DNA of 64,000 nucleotides from Candidatus Xiphinematobacter sp. (lineage in GTDB: Bacteria; Verrucomicrobiota; Verrucomicrobiia; Chthoniobacterales; Xiphinematobacteraceae), in NCBI GenBank assembly GCA_016766635.1, contig CP068473.1, positions 678,673 to 742,672 on the forward strand, in the 5' to 3' direction. The notes below the pieces were generated by a model. The model had not been told where the DNA came from and ran no database searches. It worked only from the letters and a program-made list of their open reading frames with translations. Position numbers and translations under genes: made by a program. Shown here in pieces: positions 53,766 to 64,000 of this stretch; position 1 is the first letter of the stretch, and every line of letters starts with the position of its first letter.

Positions 53766-55478
53766 ATGAATCTCTCCTTACGTGAGGAGCTGATGGCTCG
53801 GCTTGGTGAAGCTCTTACAGAGCTTGGACTCCCGGTAGATTCCATCGAAATTTCCCCAGCCACAGCGACTCATTTCGGGGATTACCAGTCAAACACTGCC
53901 ATGGTGTTGGCTAAATCCCTCCGGGAGGACCCAAAAACAGTTGCTGCGCAAATCCTCTCCCACATGGATGTTTCTAGCCTTAGCCTCCAGCCGAAAATCG
54001 CCGGAGCAGGATTTCTGAATTTTCGCATCCTAGATAGCCATCTTGTTCGACATCTAATGCGGCTCTCCCGTGATCCCCGCCTTGGCGTCCCTTATGCGCT
54101 CTCTCCCAGGCGGATCGTGATCGATTTTAGTTCCCCGAACGTGGCTAAACCCATGCATGTCGGACACATTCGCGCTACGGTCCTGGGCGATGCTCTTGCT
54201 CGCATTGCTCAATTTATTGGGCATAAGGTCATTACAGATAACCATGTTGGGGACTGGGGTACTCAATTCGGCAAGGTGATCTATGGCTGGAAGCACTTCC
54301 TGGATGCGGATTACCTGAATCGCAGACCTATAGCTGAGCTAGTACGTCTCTATCGGAAGGTTAATCGTCTAGAGGAGGAAGATCCAAGTGTTTCTGGCAG
54401 AGTACGCGAAGAGTTAGTTCTACTGCAGCAGGGTAGCCCTGAAAGTCTTTCCATCTGGAGCAAAATTGTCGAGCTTTCATGGAAAGAGTTTGAGGATGTC
54501 TACAAGACCCTCGATATTCATTTTGACCACCGGTTGGGGGAAAGTTTCTATAACCATGCACTCTCTCCTCTGGTAGAGCGTTTACTAGCTGCAGGTATAG
54601 CTCAGTCAAGTCGAGGGGCCGTCTGTGTCTTCTTCCCAGGAACTCCCAAGCTCACAGATAAGCCATGTATGGTTAGAAAAAGCGATGGGGGGTTCCTATA
54701 TGCTACTACAGACCTTGCTACACTAGAATACCGAGTCGGTACTTGGAATCCAGATGCTATTTGGTATGTGGCGGGTGCTCCGCAATCTCTTCATTTTCAA
54801 CAGGTTTTTGAGATAGCGCGCCAATTGGGCATTCAGGCTGAACTAACTCACATTGCTTTTGGCAGTATCCTTGGAAAAGATCGTAAGATGATGAAAACCC
54901 GGGCTGGCGACAATGTTCCGCTGGCCGACCTCCTCCAGGAGGCTATTACCAGAGCTATCCAGGTCGTAGGGCAGAAAAATCCCTCACTTTCTACTGAAGA
55001 GAAGATGGAAGTGGCGCGCACGATTGGTATCGGTGCAGTGAAGTACGCCGAACTTTCCCAAAATCGCCTTACTGACTATGTCTTCTCCTGGGAGAGAATG
55101 CTCTCTTTTCAGGGTAATACTGCGCCGTATCTCCAGAATGCCTACGTGCGCATCCGGTCGATTTTCAGAAAATTGCAAGGCACCTTACCAGAACCTTCTA
55201 CTTTTCACCTCCATGTCCCTGAAGAGCGCGTCCTTGCTCTCAGGCTTCTTCAATTTGGAGAAACAGTCCCGAGAGTGCTAGAAGACTTTCGGCCTAATCT
55301 TTTAGCAAATTACCTCTTTGGGCTTGCAAATGCCTTCCACAGCTTCTACGAAGCTTGCCCTGTGCTAAATGTAGAAGAGAAACTCCGCCAATCTCGCCTG
55401 ATTCTCTGCCAACTTTCTGAGCGGATACTTGATAAGGGGCTATCCTTGCTGGGAATCAATTCCCCGAAAAGAATGTGA
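53766..55478 (+). CDS. argS: Arginyl-tRNA synthetase
   Basis: Class I synthetase that charges tRNA-Arg. N-terminal additional domain (about 1-110), then the ATP-site motif HVGH at 131-134 within KPMHVGHIRATVLGDALARI, HVGDWGTQFGK, and the GILGKDRKMMKTRAGD segment in place of KMSKS (as usual for ArgRS, the lysine is not strict). The C-terminal anticodon-binding helical domain ends near residue 570. Full length. Confidence 0.97.
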   Translation: MNLSLREELMARLGEALTELGLPVDSIEISPATATHFGDYQSNTAMVLAKSLREDPKTVAAQILSHMDVSSLSLQPKIAGAGFLNFRILDSHLVRHLMRLSRDPRLGVPYALSPRRIVIDFSSPNVAKPMHVGHIRATVLGDALARIAQFIGHKVITDNHVGDWGTQFGKVIYGWKHFLDADYLNRRPIAELVRLYRKVNRLEEEDPSVSGRVREELVLLQQGSPESLSIWSKIVELSWKEFEDVYKTLDIHFDHRLGESFYNHALSPLVERLLAAGIAQSSRGAVCVFFPGTPKLTDKPCMVRKSDGGFLYATTDLATLEYRVGTWNPDAIWYVAGAPQSLHFQQVFEIARQLGIQAELTHIAFGSILGKDRKMMKTRAGDNVPLADLLQEAITRAIQVVGQKNPSLSTEEKMEVARTIGIGAVKYAELSQNRLTDYVFSWERMLSFQGNTAPYLQNAYVRIRSIFRKLQGTLPEPSTFHLHVPEERVLALRLLQFGETVPRVLEDFRPNLLANYLFGLANAFHSFYEACPVLNVEEKLRQSRLILCQLSERILDKGLSLLGINSPKRM

Positions 55479-55623
55479 CGGCGGTGTAAGAGCAGTGGCG
55501 ATTCACTAGGGGGACACAACTTCTTTTGCATGGAACGTGTGTTCCTTCAACTAGATCTTGTCCACAAAAAAATAGGAGAAAATTATAGTCCTTCCATGGC
55601 GGAAGTCTGTATACACTGCCTGG

Positions 55624-56754
55624 ATGGGCAGTTGGTTTGGAGAGGCGTTTCGAGTTAGCACTTGGGGTGAGTCCCACGGAGGAGGTGTGGGAGTGGTCAT
55701 TGATGGCTGCCCCCCCCGTCTTCCGCTTGTTGAAGGGGATATCCAGACAGAACTGGACCGTAGGCGTCCTGGCCAGAGTGACATCGTAACCCCCCGCAAG
55801 GAAGAGGATAAATGTTCCATTCTCTCCGGTGTTTTTCGTGGGGAAACGTTGGGTACGCCTATTTCCATTTTAGTGCCGAATACGGATGCACGTCCCGAGG
55901 CATACTGTGGGATAGAAACTGTTTATCGTCCTTCTCATGCTGATTATACCTACCAGGCAAAATATGGTATCCGTAACTGGCAGGGGGGTGGACGTGCCTC
56001 TGCAAGGGAGACTATCGGCCGAGTAGCAGCAGGAGCGGTGGCGAAGAAGGTCCTTCAAGCGCTGTATCCTAATTGGGAGGCTCTAGCTTATGTAGTATCC
56101 CTTCACGACATTCAGGCCAAGGTAGATACAAGTTCTATCCAGCGAGAATCCATAGAGAAAAGTATAGTTCGCTGTCCGGATATGGCAGTTTCCTCCGCCA
56201 TGGAGGCGCGGATCCGTGAGGTCCGTCTGGAGGGGGATTCTGTGGGTGGTGTCCTTGAGTGCGTTGTCCGTGGGACTCCACAAGGGTTAGGAGAACCAGT
56301 TTTCGACAAACTGGAAGCCGACCTAGCCAAGGCTATGCTTAGTTTGCCGGCTACCAAGGGATTTGAAATTGGGTCCGGATTTGCGGGGACCCGGCTTAAG
56401 GGATCATGCCATAACGATCCCTTTCGGATGGAGGGAGAAACAATACGTACCCTTACTAACCGCTCTGGTGGGGTGCAGGGGGGTATCTCCAATGGAGAGC
56501 CAATTTTTTTTCGTGTTGCCTTTAAACCTACTGCCACTATTGCGCGTGAGCAGAGTACCGTGTCTATCGCCGGAGAGAGTGTACGCTTAGTCGTACATGG
56601 TCGCCATGATCCATGTGTTCTTCCACGGGCCGTCCCTTTAGTGGAGGCAATGACGGCATTGGTACTCTGCGACCATCTTATGCGTCAGAAGGCACAGAGC
56701 ATCTTGCATGCGTGCGAAAGAGCGTCAGACGTAAACCGGCCTTCCTCTGACTAA
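55624..56754 (+). CDS. aroC: Chorismate synthase
   Basis: Final shikimate-pathway step: EPSP to chorismate, needing reduced flavin. The start [30 protein letters not shown] is the family beginning with the catalytic His in [43 protein letters not shown] and [18 protein letters not shown] are also present. Length 376 is normal. A 7-C run lies in the 5' region (about 55709). Followed by a terminator. No other aro gene is nearby. Confidence 0.96.
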   Translation: MGSWFGEAFRVSTWGESHGGGVGVVIDGCPPRLPLVEGDIQTELDRRRPGQSDIVTPRKEEDKCSILSGVFRGETLGTPISILVPNTDARPEAYCGIETVYRPSHADYTYQAKYGIRNWQGGGRASARETIGRVAAGAVAKKVLQALYPNWEALAYVVSLHDIQAKVDTSSIQRESIEKSIVRCPDMAVSSAMEARIREVRLEGDSVGGVLECVVRGTPQGLGEPVFDKLEADLAKAMLSLPATKGFEIGSGFAGTRLKGSCHNDPFRMEGETIRTLTNRSGGVQGGISNGEPIFFRVAFKPTATIAREQSTVSIAGESVRLVVHGRHDPCVLPRAVPLVEAMTALVLCDHLMRQKAQSILHACERASDVNRPSSD

Positions 56755-56790
56755 GTGGGATGGGTTACACTATCTCCATTCCAAATGGAG

Positions 56791-56815
56791 AGCGGGTTTT
56801 CTGTGGCCCGCTTTT
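56791..56815 (+). terminator. Intrinsic terminator of aroC
   Basis: AGCGGG (56791-56796) and CCCGCT (56807-56812) form a 6-bp stem followed by four Ts, 36 bases after the aroC stop. A second hairpin, CTCCAT/ATGGAG, is directly before it (56774-56790). Confidence 0.65.
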
Positions 56816-57072
56816 CCTTCTAGTGGAGTCCCACCCAACATAACATCAGCCGGGCAAAAATTGGCGGGGAGAACAAAGCAAGGCGGGTTGGAATGGTCAC
56901 GGAGGGTACAAAGAGGTCACACATACAGAGTGGCACACAAGCAAGAAGCGAGAATGGATGCCGGGAGCCTCCCTCAGGGGGTACCCTTGTGTGAGGAAAA
57001 GCCCCCAAAAAAGCCCTTCGATAAAAATTCTCTTCTACTTAGGATATGGGCTGCCTCATAGTGTGGCTTCGT

Positions 57073-58530
57073 ATGTCTTTTCCGTACATTGCTACGATCG
57101 GACTTGAGGTCCATGTCCAGCTCAAGACGCACTCAAAGATGTTCTGCTCCTGCCCGGTAAGCTTCGGAGCTGAGCCAAACACTAACCTTTGCGCCGTGTG
57201 TCTTGGCTTACCAGGCGCTCTCCCCGTAATGAACGAGGAAGCCCTCCGGATGACTGTGCTTACCGGTCTCATGTTTGGATGTACAATTGCTCCCGTCTGC
57301 AAGTTCGACCGAAAGAATTACTTCTATCCAGACACGTCCAAGAACTACCAAATTTCCCAATATACACAACCCTTCTGTCGTGGAGGTACTATTCCTCTTT
57401 ACGAGCAAGCGTACCCCAAGGATGTACAAAAATTCGTTTCTACTCCTAACAAACGTATCCGACTTTCCCGCATCCACCTTGAGGAAGACGTGGCTAGGAG
57501 CTTTCATCTGGAGGCGTCTACTGGGATAGACTTTAACCGGTCCGGAACTCCTTTGCTAGAAATCGTCTCCGAGCCAGATATTGCCTCTCCCGAGGAGGCT
57601 TTTGCTTGCCTCACGGCTCTTAGGCAAATTCTTCTCTATGGAGATGTAAGTAGCGCAGATATGGAAAAGGGCCAGTTACGTTGCGATATTAACGTCTCCT
57701 TGCGTCCCAAAAATTTTGGTGCGTTGGGGACTAAGGTGGAAATCAAGAATCTCAACTCTATCAGTGGAGTGCGCCGTGCTCTGACCTTCGAAATTCGGAG
57801 ACAGATAGGAGTTTTAGCTGCCGGCGGTACCTTACAGCAAGAAACGCGGAGGTGGAATGATGCGTTAGGAGAAACTCAGCTTATGCGCGCCAAGGAGCAG
57901 GCACATGACTACTGCTATTTCCCAGATCCGGACTTAATGCCTGTCCGGACGACTCAGTTAATTGAGCAAGCCCTTCACCAACTGCCTGAACTGCCGGAAG
58001 CCAAGCGTTCTCGCCTTGTAAAGCAATACAACCTCGGCTCCTATGATGCTGGGGTACTTGCAAGCAACCCTGCACTTTCTCGATTCTTCGAGGAAGCGGC
58101 AAGAACAGCTACAAAGCCTAAGGTTGTTGCTAATTGGATGCTCAATGACTTCCTTAGTGCTCTTTCCGAGGAATCACTAAAAGTGTCTGATTGCAAATTT
58201 CCGCCCTCATCACTTGCTGAACTAGTTGACTTAGTTGAAGCAGGAGCCATCAATGGCCAACAGGCAAAGGAAGTGTTCATAGAAATGTTCGAATCAGGCA
58301 AATCTCCCAACACCATCGTTAGGGAGAGAGGGCTCCGGCAGGTTAGTGACACCGTTGTCATTGGGACACTATGTGAGGAGATAATTGCTCAAAATCCGAA
58401 CCCAGTAGCCGATTTCCGCTCCGGAAAAACTGCCGCCCTTAACTTCCTTAAAGGGCGCGTAATGCGGCTTTCCAAAGGCAAAGCCAACCCAAGCCTTGTT
58501 GGGGAAGTCCTTGTCCGTAAGCTCTCTTGA
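57073..58530 (+). CDS. gatB: Asp-tRNA(Asn)/Glu-tRNA(Gln) amidotransferase subunit B
   Basis: Subunit that activates misacylated Glu-tRNA-Gln or Asp-tRNA-Asn for amidation. The ATG at 57073 gives SFPYIATIGLEVHVQLKTHSKMFC; an ATG at 57046 is in frame but adds 9 unlike residues. Typical segments: NTNLCAVCLGLPGALPVMNE, FDRKNYFYPDTSKNYQISQY, RIHLEEDVARS, GTPLLEIVSEPDI, RCDINVSLRP and the C-terminal tRNA-binding GatB/YqeY domain from about 330. 485 residues, normal. Subunits A and C are not in the window, so the genes are dispersed. Confidence 0.96.
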   Translation: MSFPYIATIGLEVHVQLKTHSKMFCSCPVSFGAEPNTNLCAVCLGLPGALPVMNEEALRMTVLTGLMFGCTIAPVCKFDRKNYFYPDTSKNYQISQYTQPFCRGGTIPLYEQAYPKDVQKFVSTPNKRIRLSRIHLEEDVARSFHLEASTGIDFNRSGTPLLEIVSEPDIASPEEAFACLTALRQILLYGDVSSADMEKGQLRCDINVSLRPKNFGALGTKVEIKNLNSISGVRRALTFEIRRQIGVLAAGGTLQQETRRWNDALGETQLMRAKEQAHDYCYFPDPDLMPVRTTQLIEQALHQLPELPEAKRSRLVKQYNLGSYDAGVLASNPALSRFFEEAARTATKPKVVANWMLNDFLSALSEESLKVSDCKFPPSSLAELVDLVEAGAINGQQAKEVFIEMFESGKSPNTIVRERGLRQVSDTVVIGTLCEEIIAQNPNPVADFRSGKTAALNFLKGRVMRLSKGKANPSLVGEVLVRKLS

Positions 58531-58537
58531 ATAGCAA

Positions 58538-59271
<734 letters not shown>

Positions 59272-59356
59272 TGCCGGCGGAGGGACTTGAACCCACACAT
59301 CTCTTAAAGATACCAGATTTTGAGTCTAGCGCGTCTGCCAATTCCGCCACACCGGC
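59272..59356 (-). tRNA. tRNA-Leu (CAA)
   Basis: On the minus strand the acceptor GCCGGTG pairs with CGCCGGC (one G-U), the D arm is GCGG-type and the anticodon loop CTCAAAA gives anticodon CAA. A long variable arm and the A73 discriminator are as expected for leucine. The T arm has GGTTCAAGTCC. 85 nt without CCA. Confidence 0.95.
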
Positions 59357-59444
59357 CTAAAGCACCGAGCCCGGATTGTAGCACACACGCGTTGCGTGCT
59401 CATACAAGAACTTTGTGACCACCGTAGAGTTTTTACCATTGACT

Positions 59445-59464
59445 TGACCAAGTCTGACCAAGTC
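59445..59464. repeat. 10-bp tandem duplication at the end of the UbiD-family gene
   Basis: TGACCAAGTC occurs twice in perfect tandem; the gene's stop codon falls at the end of the second copy, so the duplication is at or just beyond the coding end. Confidence 0.92.
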
Positions 59465-60968
59465 ACACTGCTTTGCATGGTGCTTCCATGAATTTGTCTG
59501 CCCAGGTTCGAATTTCTGGGGACATACAAATAGGATCTGGCCATCTGCGTGTATATCCTTCAGTAGGAAATTTGCGTGTTGCATCAAATCCCATATGTGT
59601 CCCCAGCGTAGCAGCTATCGGTGCGTGATCCAGAGCATCACTTGGATTTTTGACGACGCTTGTATCCCTTTGAGGATCTGTGTTGGCACAGAGGCGAAAG
59701 AGTACCTCGCTCGTATTGTGGACATCACAATCCTCATCGACAACTACAACGTACTTGCTGAACATCATTTGCCCCATCCCCCACAGACCATGCATAATCT
59801 TATATGCCTGCCAGGCATATCGCTTGCGGATGCTCACGAAGAGGAGGTTGTGAAACACACCCTCTGCGGGAAGGGCAATATCCCTGATCTCAGGAAAGTT
59901 CATCTGGAGAATTGGTAAAAAAATACGCAGAATGGCGGTGCCCATATAGAAATCTTCCATAGGAGGCATTCCAACGATAGTTGTCGGATACACTGCCTCT
60001 TTCCGGTGTGTAATCGCTTGTAGATGAAAAACAGGATAGTCATCCACTGGGGTGTAAAACCCAGTGTGATCCCCAAAGGGACCTTCTGGACGTAGCTCTC
60101 CTGGTTCTACGTAGCCTTCCAAAATGAAGTCAGAATGAGCTGGCACATCAATGTCCATTGTTTCACATCTCACGAGATCTACAGGATGCCTTCGAATCAA
60201 TCCGGCGAGGAGTAACTCATCCAAGCCATCCGGCAGAGGTGCAGTTGCTGCAAAAGTAAGAGCAGGATCTCCACCTAGTGCCACAGCTACTGGCATACGT
60301 GTCTTTCTTGCAAGATGGCCTTCTCCATGGCGAGCTGCAACCTTGTGTACTTGCCAATGCATACCGGTCGTGAGGCCATCATATACCTGCATTCGATATA
60401 CACCTATGTTTCTTTCCCCGCTGTTTGGATCCCTCGTATACACCGTTGGAAGGGTAATGAATCGGCCTCCATCCTGAGGCCAGCACTTTAAGATTGGTAA
60501 TGATCCAAGTGAGAAAGGTAGTGCTTGCGTATCCGTGGAGCCATCGAAGCGATAAATAACCTCTTTGCAGGGGCCTTTGGAAACACGTTTAGGGCGGCCG
60601 CGGATTAAGCTGCATCCTCGATGCAGTAGTGCTGCAATGGCCTCGCGTAATCCATTTATTGGCTTAACTTTAAGGAGGGAACGTATCTGTTCAACTAATT
60701 CCTCTATGGAACTCCTCCCCAATGCTAGAGCTACGCGTCGGTATGAACCCATTGTATTAATTGCCAGCGGAAAGGCGGACGGCTTCCCATCAATGAGAGG
60801 CTGGTCAAATAGCAGAGCTTTCCCCCCTTCCGGAGCTTTCATTTCCCTGTCTGCTAGTTCAGTGATTTGTAGATTGGTATCCACTGGTGTTACAATGCGC
60901 TTAAGCTCACCAGCAGCCTCCAGAGTCTGCAAGAATCCAGAAAAAGATGTGTACGACCCGTTTGACAC
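59463..60968 (-). CDS. UbiD-family decarboxylase (prenylated-FMN type)
   Basis: A 501-residue enzyme of the UbiD group, which uses prenylated FMN to decarboxylate aromatic or unsaturated acids. Family signs: LLFDQPLIDGKPSAFPLAINTMGSYRRVALALG, the YRMQVYDGLTTGMHWQ strand, EGYVEPGELRPEGPFGDHTG, GMPPMEDFYMGTA and VVDEDCDVHNTSEV. The full length suggests an active enzyme. In related bacteria such genes act in ubiquinone or menaquinone synthesis; which one cannot be told here. The stop lies at the edge of a 10-bp tandem duplication (59445-59464). Confidence 0.88.
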   Translation of the reverse strand: MSNGSYTSFSGFLQTLEAAGELKRIVTPVDTNLQITELADREMKAPEGGKALLFDQPLIDGKPSAFPLAINTMGSYRRVALALGRSSIEELVEQIRSLLKVKPINGLREAIAALLHRGCSLIRGRPKRVSKGPCKEVIYRFDGSTDTQALPFSLGSLPILKCWPQDGGRFITLPTVYTRDPNSGERNIGVYRMQVYDGLTTGMHWQVHKVAARHGEGHLARKTRMPVAVALGGDPALTFAATAPLPDGLDELLLAGLIRRHPVDLVRCETMDIDVPAHSDFILEGYVEPGELRPEGPFGDHTGFYTPVDDYPVFHLQAITHRKEAVYPTTIVGMPPMEDFYMGTAILRIFLPILQMNFPEIRDIALPAEGVFHNLLFVSIRKRYAWQAYKIMHGLWGMGQMMFSKYVVVVDEDCDVHNTSEVLFRLCANTDPQRDTSVVKNPSDALDHAPIAATLGTHMGFDATRKFPTEGYTRRWPDPICMSPEIRTWADKFMEAPCKAV

Positions 60969-61207
60969 GTGACAGTTGTACCGCCCCTGTAAGCTTGAAG
61001 GAAGGGGAATTTTCTCTAGATGGCACCCATCTGAATTTCTCTCTATCCAGGTTACTGGACTTAGGCCCTGCTCTAGAAAGTGAAAAATTTAGTGGAACTT
61101 CTTCCACGAGGGTTTTTGTCTACTAGATTGATAAAAACCCCTTTATGCACATGCCTTCCTGCCACACACTTGATGCCGGAGGCAAAAAAACTTGCTATCC
61201 GCAGCAC

Positions 61208-61224
61208 GGCAGGCTTAGCCTGCC
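61208..61224. repeat. 7-bp hairpin upstream of tRNA-Asp
   Basis: GGCAGGC and GCCTGCC flank a 3-base loop 12 bases before tRNA-Asp. No T tract follows. Function unknown; it might be a terminator remnant or processing signal. Confidence 0.6.
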
Positions 61225-61235
61225 CAAGAGTTGAG

Positions 61236-61309
61236 GGAGCCTTAGCTCAACTGGTAAGAGCGCTGCCCTGTCACGGCAGAGGTTGCGGGTTCGAGCCCCG
61301 TAGGCTCCG
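61236..61309 (+). tRNA. tRNA-Asp (GTC)
   Basis: Acceptor GGAGCCT pairs with AGGCTCC, anticodon stem CTGCC/GGCAG with loop CTGTCAC gives GTC, the T arm is GCGGGTTCGAGCCCCG and the discriminator is G, as expected for aspartate. 74 nt without CCA. Confidence 0.96.
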
Positions 61310-61670
61310 TGTGTCGGCCCTTAGCTTTTGGGGTGCCAATCCCTTCCTTGGAATTCCGATGGGCCCGACTGTTGTAGGGAAGGTGGTAGCACTTTTACTT
61401 TTGTAAAGAAAGAGGATGGGGCCCTTGTAGAGGGCCGTCAGGGGCTCTGGTTACCCTGGTGTTCTTTCTGACAAGACCCCCCCCACTCTCTTGGCGGGAG
61501 AGAAAACCGCTATCCTTCCTTGTCCAGTAGAACTTAACCTCCGTGAGGCCTTGCCTCCTGACGGGCTCATCCCTTTCTAAGTTCTAAGTCGACTCCGGCT
61601 TCTAACCCTGGGTACCATGCGATGGGGAACCGCGGTAGGTAAAGTGGGCGTTGCATATCAATTCCATTTC
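61310..61670. other. Spacer downstream of tRNA-Asp
   Basis: About 360 bases up to the end of rmuC. A run of eight Cs (near 61482), a small GAGAG-type hairpin at about 61491-61507 and a 7-bp tandem repeat (61575-61588) are the only features. No gene is supported. Confidence 0.45.
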
Positions 61671-62945
61671 TCATCCTTTTTCCTCAAGATCCCTCCCTGC
61701 TACTGGTGTGGCTCCCGGAACCGCTAAACAAGGCATATCTTCAATCTGCTTTGGCGAACCAACAGTTTTGTCACCACTTACAACTCCTAAAGTACGAAAT
61801 TTACGTGCACTCACCAATACACGGCTTTCCAAGCTACGGGAAGCTTCGTTAAAAGAACGAACCGCTGAGGAAAGTCCTGTGGCTACCTTATCCATGTGTG
61901 AAGCAAAGACCGTCAAGCGGTTATAGAGTTCACGGCCTAACTCACCGATAGAACGGGCATTGTCCGCAGTTTTCTCCTGCTGCCAGCTATAATACACTGC
62001 CCGTAGCAGAGCAATGAGAGTAGTGGGAGTAGTCAAAATAACGCATCCCCTTGCTGCTTCCTCAATGAGCTCTGGATAAACTTGCAAAGCAGCTCCGAAG
62101 ACGGCCTCCATGGGCAGGAAAAGTACGACGAATTCCGGCGTGTGCTCAAACTGCTGCCAGTATGCCTTGCGCGCAAGCTGTTGGATATGCGTCTTTAATT
62201 GGTTTGCATGTCGACGTAGGGCCGCTTGCCGAGCTTCTCCCTCTTGTAAATTCAAGGAGTCTAGATATGCTGCCAAAGGCACTTTAGAGTCCACTACTAC
62301 CTGTCGATTCCCAGGAAGATGAACTATTAAATCCGGCCGAAACTGTTTCTCTTCGGTTTGAACATTTTTCTGCTCAGTAAAGTCGCATTTATCGAGCATG
62401 CCTGCCAATTCAACGACGCGACGCAGCTGCATCTCCCCCCATTGACCACGGGCCTGGGGTTCACGCAGGGCTCGAACTAGATTAGAAGTCTCTCCCTGAA
62501 GGCGGAGCTGACCTTCCCCTAAACTACGCAGCTGCTCGACCAGCTTTTCGTAAGCACCGACACGTTGCTTCTCAACGCTATGGACCTCAGCTTGGAATTT
62601 GTCCAGCGTTTCGCGCATAGGCTTCACGGATTCCTCAATACGCCTATGGTGCTCAGCCAAGTCCCGATCAGCAATCTCCAAGAATGACCTGTTATTCTCC
62701 ACCAGTGCTTGTCGAGAAAGTGCTTTAAATTCATCTGATAGCATTTTACGAGCATCCTCTAGGAGGGAGGCACCTTCCGTGGCGGTATTGCGCTCACACT
62801 CTAGCGCTTTGCGCAATTGGGCAAGTTCTATGTCCAACCTGTGAGCTTCTCCCAAGAAGTGCGCTTTGCAAACGGACCACGTACAGAATGCCACACTGCT
62901 CACTAGAAGAAGAACAAGAATAATGAGAGAAAGTGCCCAAGTCAT
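61671..62945 (-). CDS. rmuC: DNA recombination protein RmuC
   Basis: A 424-residue protein with an N-terminal membrane anchor (LSLIILVLLLVSSVAFCTWSVCKAHF), a long coiled coil (about 35-170, rich in Glu/Gln/Lys) and the RmuC nuclease-like domain: GQWGEMQLRRVVELAGMLDKCDF, RPDLIVHLPGNRQVVVDSKVPLAAY, PEFVVLFLPMEAVFGAAL and SPTTLIALLRAVYYSWQQEK-type segments. It limits inversions and is thought to act on DNA structures. The gene stands between tRNA-Asp and transketolase, on the minus strand. Confidence 0.93.
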   Translation of the reverse strand: MTWALSLIILVLLLVSSVAFCTWSVCKAHFLGEAHRLDIELAQLRKALECERNTATEGASLLEDARKMLSDEFKALSRQALVENNRSFLEIADRDLAEHHRRIEESVKPMRETLDKFQAEVHSVEKQRVGAYEKLVEQLRSLGEGQLRLQGETSNLVRALREPQARGQWGEMQLRRVVELAGMLDKCDFTEQKNVQTEEKQFRPDLIVHLPGNRQVVVDSKVPLAAYLDSLNLQEGEARQAALRRHANQLKTHIQQLARKAYWQQFEHTPEFVVLFLPMEAVFGAALQVYPELIEEAARGCVILTTPTTLIALLRAVYYSWQQEKTADNARSIGELGRELYNRLTVFASHMDKVATGLSSAVRSFNEASRSLESRVLVSARKFRTLGVVSGDKTVGSPKQIEDMPCLAVPGATPVAGRDLEEKG

Positions 62946-63128
62946 AGAAAAAATCGGTCCTACGCGCCGCTGCGTAGCGCCTAGCCCCCCCTTGAAGAAC
63001 CTAGTTTGCTAAGTTACCGTTACCGTACGTGCTCTCTCCCTCGTTCTCCCATTGCATTCACTAACCAATCCCACTCCAATCTGGAGTTACATTACAACAG
63101 TTATACAGGGTCAAAGAAACTCCCCAGG

Positions 63129-64000
63129 TTAACGCATATTCAATACAGCAGATGTCAGTGACTGCGCTGCCCCTATTATCGCCTCTGCTGTGATTCCTAG
63201 CTCTTGAAGCACTACAGCGCCGGGAGCACTTAGCCCAAACTGCTTAACAGAGATTGCTCTTCCATCTAATCCAATATGCCTGAACCAAGGGTCTGCAACA
63301 CCAGCTTCGATAGAAATCCTCCGACGGACCGATTTAGGCAGCACTGCCTCCTGGTAGTCGGGCGACTGGCGTTCAAACCGCTCAAAGCATGGCATAGAGA
63401 CCACCCTTGTCCCTTCGCCCAATTGTGCTGCTGCCTGCAATGCCAGCTGGAGCTCACTTCCAGATGCGAGTAGGATAAGGTCGAGAGGTGTCGTCTCCTT
63501 CCTTGCAACATATCCACCAAGCAAGGGGCCGTCTCTGCGGTCTCGAATAGAGATACTGTGAAGGTTGGGGACACTTTGGCGAGACAGTGCCAAAAGAGTG
63601 GGGCCGTCTCCTCTGGAAAAAGCTGCCGCAAAAGCCCCCGCAGTTTCCTCTGGGTCGGCAGGGCGAATGACGTCTAGATTGGGAATGCACCGGAGAGCCG
63701 CAAGTGTCTCCACAGGTTGATGTGTTGGACCGTCCTCACCAACTCCGACAGAATCGTGAGTGAAGAGGTACACCACCGGAACCCGCGATATTGCGGCGAG
63801 GCGGATGGCGGGCCTTCCGTAATCACTAAACACTAAAAATGTAGCCCCACTGGCACGAAAAATCCCATCGTAGGCAATTCCGTTGAGAGCACCACACATG
63901 GCATGCTCGCGGATACCAAAGTAGAGGTTGCGCCCTAATCGGTTCTTACGGGTAAAGTTCCCCCCGCCTTGTATGTAGTTCAGCGTAGAGCCGTGTAGAT
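63129..64000 (-). CDS. tkt: Transketolase, C-terminal part (gene continues past the window)
   Basis: Thiamine-diphosphate enzyme of the pentose-phosphate and related pathways. About 290 C-terminal residues are visible; the frame is open to the right edge. The upstream codons read [21 protein letters not shown], the conserved GRNIHFGVREHAM motif, followed by [18 protein letters not shown], the substrate and ThDP region [23 protein letters not shown], and the C-terminal domain to ALVLNMR-type end (SAVLNMR). Reading continues beyond 64000. A shorter frame from the ATG at 63899 is only an artefact of the window edge. Confidence 0.95.
   Translation of the reverse strand, partial: LHGSTLNYIQGGGNFTRKNRLGRNLYFGIREHAMCGALNGIAYDGIFRASGATFLVFSDYGRPAIRLAAISRVPVVYLFTHDSVGVGEDGPTHQPVETLAALRCIPNLDVIRPADPEETAGAFAAAFSRGDGPTLLALSRQSVPNLHSISIRDRRDGPLLGGYVARKETTPLDLILLASGSELQLALQAAAQLGEGTRVVSMPCFERFERQSPDYQEAVLPKSVRRRISIEAGVADPWFRHIGLDGRAISVKQFGLSAPGAVVLQELGITAEAIIGAAQSLTSAVLNMR

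Overview
The window reads as part of a small, Gram-negative chromosome of intermediate GC. About 50 recognisable genes lie on both strands in short operons, separated by stretches of 300 to 1000 bases with no recognisable gene. KdsA and Lpt proteins show an outer membrane with LPS. A UbiD-family decarboxylase, a bc-type complex and an aa3-type oxidase show aerobic respiration. Gene content, idiosyncratic proteins, degraded spacers and many short tandem duplications fit a reduced, probably host-associated member of the PVC group, most likely a Verrucomicrobiota symbiont of the Candidatus Xiphinematobacter type. That placement is an inference from gene content; no database search was possible.

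Region by region. 1-7000: an unidentified partial gene, manA, alr, riboflavin synthase, tRNA-Cys, DNA topoisomerase III, then a spacer with several strong inverted repeats. 7000-16510: rpmE, prfA-prmC-murA, then a compact run kdsA, lptC-like, lptA-like, lptB, hprK, ptsH, ptsI that links LPS export with a regulatory phosphotransfer chain. 17100-28200: tRNA-Ala, a Nudix hydrolase, an MGDG-synthase-like glycosyltransferase whose end overlaps tRNA-Arg, a DCC-family protein, a rhomboid-like protein, rho-coaE, tRNA-Gly, ilvB and a divergent priA. 28200-33200: an AsmA-like protein, uspA, an IHF/HU protein and two long gene-poor spacers.

33237-42929 is the respiratory block on the + strand: coxB with a fused cytochrome c domain, coxA, coxC, a membrane protein, a diheme cytochrome c lipoprotein, a Rieske protein, a cytochrome b fused to cytochrome c, and a CtaG domain fused to a polyferredoxin. 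Together these can move electrons from quinol to oxygen. 43000-52400: an M29 aminopeptidase, metK-ahcY (SAM cycle), a DegT-family aminotransferase, pyrF/ispE (divergent) and terC. 52500-64000: initiator tRNA, ptsN, argS, aroC, gatB, a P-II protein, tRNA-Leu, a UbiD-family decarboxylase, tRNA-Asp, rmuC and a transketolase that runs off the right edge.

The most notable observations are signs of erosion inside otherwise intact genes. A 14-bp tandem duplication replaced the canonical C-terminus of HPr. PriA is altered in Walker A and motif VI. P-II lacks Tyr51. The initiator tRNA has lost one of its three conserved G:C pairs. Other points of interest are the CtaG-ferredoxin fusion and interleaved inverted repeats upstream of the DegT-family gene. 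No IS element, CRISPR array, prophage or rRNA gene was seen.
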